A stretch of DNA of 5,909 bases from Candidatus Manganitrophaceae bacterium (GTDB lineage: Bacteria > Nitrospirota > Nitrospiria > SBBL01 > Manganitrophaceae), in assembly GCA_004297235.1 (NCBI GenBank), contig SCUR01000327.1, positions 1-5,909 of the forward strand. Direction: 5' to 3'. This document shows, piece by piece, positions 5,079 to 5,909 of this stretch. The position numbers and the translations under genes were made by a program. The first letter of the stretch is position 1. The number at the start of each line of letters is the position of its first letter. The notes below the pieces were generated by a model, which searched no databases, was not told the origin of the DNA, and saw only the letters and a program-made list of their open reading frames with translations.

Positions 5079-5909
5079 ATGAAGAAACCTCTCCTGGAAT
5101 CTATAAAAAATGAGAAGGGAACGGCGATCTTTGCCGCCATCATGCTCCTCATCCTTGCCAGCGGTCTCGGGTTGCTTGCCTTCCATGTCTCTTCGAGCGA
5201 ACTTCAGATTTCAACCTACAGCGGTCGCGAGCTTGGGTCGACCTATCTGGCGGAATCGGGTGTAGAACAGGTTCTTTCTTGGGTCGCTGATCCGGCCCGA
5301 TCTCCTGATCCGCCTTTCTTCGCCAATGTTCCAACCCGGCGCTGCTCGCGGGAGAAGACCGCCCCCGACTTTCAACTCTCAGAGGCTCTGATCAATAACA
5401 CCAATGACGGGCCCTTTTCCGAGTTAATCGAGATAGGGAGAATCGTCGATCTCCGACTCTACAAACCTTCTCACCCGGAGGGGATCTGTACAATTCAGAG
5501 CAGCGCGATCTCTGGGAAAGGGGTCACGAAGGTTGTCAGGGTCGAAATTTCGAAAAATCCTCTTCCGCCGATCACGGCAGCCGTCCAGGGATTGGGTGAG
5601 ACGGGCGTCTCCGCCCCGATTTGGGGGCATTGGGGGCCGATTCGTTATACCGGAAGCGTCCGGATCGCGGGGCGCTTGGCAAGGGTTCCGATGATCAATC
5701 CAAGCCTCTCTCCGCACCCTTACCCTTATACAGAGGAAGGACCCAATGAAGATCGGGTCACAGAGATCCATGTTGAAAAACAGATTGAAGGTCTTTCGAT
5801 CCAAACACGTCCGAATGTCTATGAGAACGACACGTCGGTGCTTCTTGATTCGGTAACACCCAACAGACTGAGCGAGATCAAAAGTTATATCAAAGCACAG
5901 GGAGGTTAC
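5079..5909 (+). CDS. pilX: PilX-like minor pilin, long form (3' end beyond the window)
   Basis: ATG 5079 follows the pilW stop with no gap and has TAAGGA at 5065-5070, 8 nt upstream. The frame is open for 277 codons to the window end, with no stop. A charged leader ends Glu-Lys-Gly14, then TAIFAAIMLLILASGLGLLAF (15-35), a prepilin-like helix that lacks Glu at +5, as is usual in PilX and GspK. SELQIS...TYLAESGVEQVLSWV (40-69) matches the PilX N-terminal family, where Y-x-AE-x-GxE is typical. Cys89 and Cys137 may pair. Residues 181-200 contain IWGHWGPIRYTGSVRI, which resembles the repeated G-x-I/V strands of beta-helix-like C-terminal domains found in longer PilX relatives. At over 277 residues it exceeds the roughly 170-200 of classical PilX, so an added C-terminal domain is likely. 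It is probably a tip-complex subunit. The exact family name is less sure than the pilin-like nature. Confidence 0.8.
   Translation, partial: MKKPLLESIKNEKGTAIFAAIMLLILASGLGLLAFHVSSSELQISTYSGRELGSTYLAESGVEQVLSWVADPARSPDPPFFANVPTRRCSREKTAPDFQLSEALINNTNDGPFSELIEIGRIVDLRLYKPSHPEGICTIQSSAISGKGVTKVVRVEISKNPLPPITAAVQGLGETGVSAPIWGHWGPIRYTGSVRIAGRLARVPMINPSLSPHPYPYTEEGPNEDRVTEIHVEKQIEGLSIQTRPNVYENDTSVLLDSVTPNRLSEIKSYIKAQGGY

Overview
The window is a compact, all-plus-strand stretch of a Gram-negative-type bacterial genome of moderate GC, with no RNA genes, transposons or CRISPR arrays that I can see. It carries a type IV pilus (T4P) control-and-assembly cluster: a two-component system followed by an operon of minor pilins. 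The lineage cannot be read directly. The gene order, the GspH/FimT-PilV-PilW-PilX set and the two-membrane-segment kinase suit a Nitrospirota- or deltaproteobacteria-like organism, but this is a weak inference.

Layout. Positions 1-51 look like the tail of an upstream gene whose TAA stop overlaps the Shine-Dalgarno of the next gene. Positions 60-1859 encode a membrane sensor histidine kinase with an extracytoplasmic Cache/PAS-like sensor, a coiled coil, a cytoplasmic PAS domain, and HisKA and HATPase domains. Positions 1862-3247 encode its partner, an NtrC-class response regulator with all catalytic motifs and the GAFTGA sigma-54 contact loop. The 226-bp gap 3248-3473 is the regulatory centre. 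It holds a near-perfect sigma-54 -24/-12 promoter at 3395-3410 and, one base upstream of it, a perfect FNR/ANR-type palindrome (TTGAT-N4-ATCAA inside 3378-3393). After it come four tightly packed pilin-like genes: GspH/FimT (3474-3977), PilV (3964-4329), PilW (4341-5078) and a PilX-like protein (5079 to beyond the window end).

How it fits together. The likely circuit is: the kinase senses an extracytoplasmic cue and phosphorylates the regulator; the regulator activates RNA polymerase-sigma-54 at 3395-3410; this turns on the minor pilins, which are processed by prepilin peptidase and prime pilus assembly. The logic resembles PilSR, but the sensor is not the six-transmembrane PilS of Pseudomonas. 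The FNR-type box suggests a second input, possibly oxygen or redox, directly on the same promoter. That is the most interesting feature here and I regard it as a testable hypothesis.

The most probable next gene downstream is pilY1 or another pilus tip component, but nothing in the window shows it.
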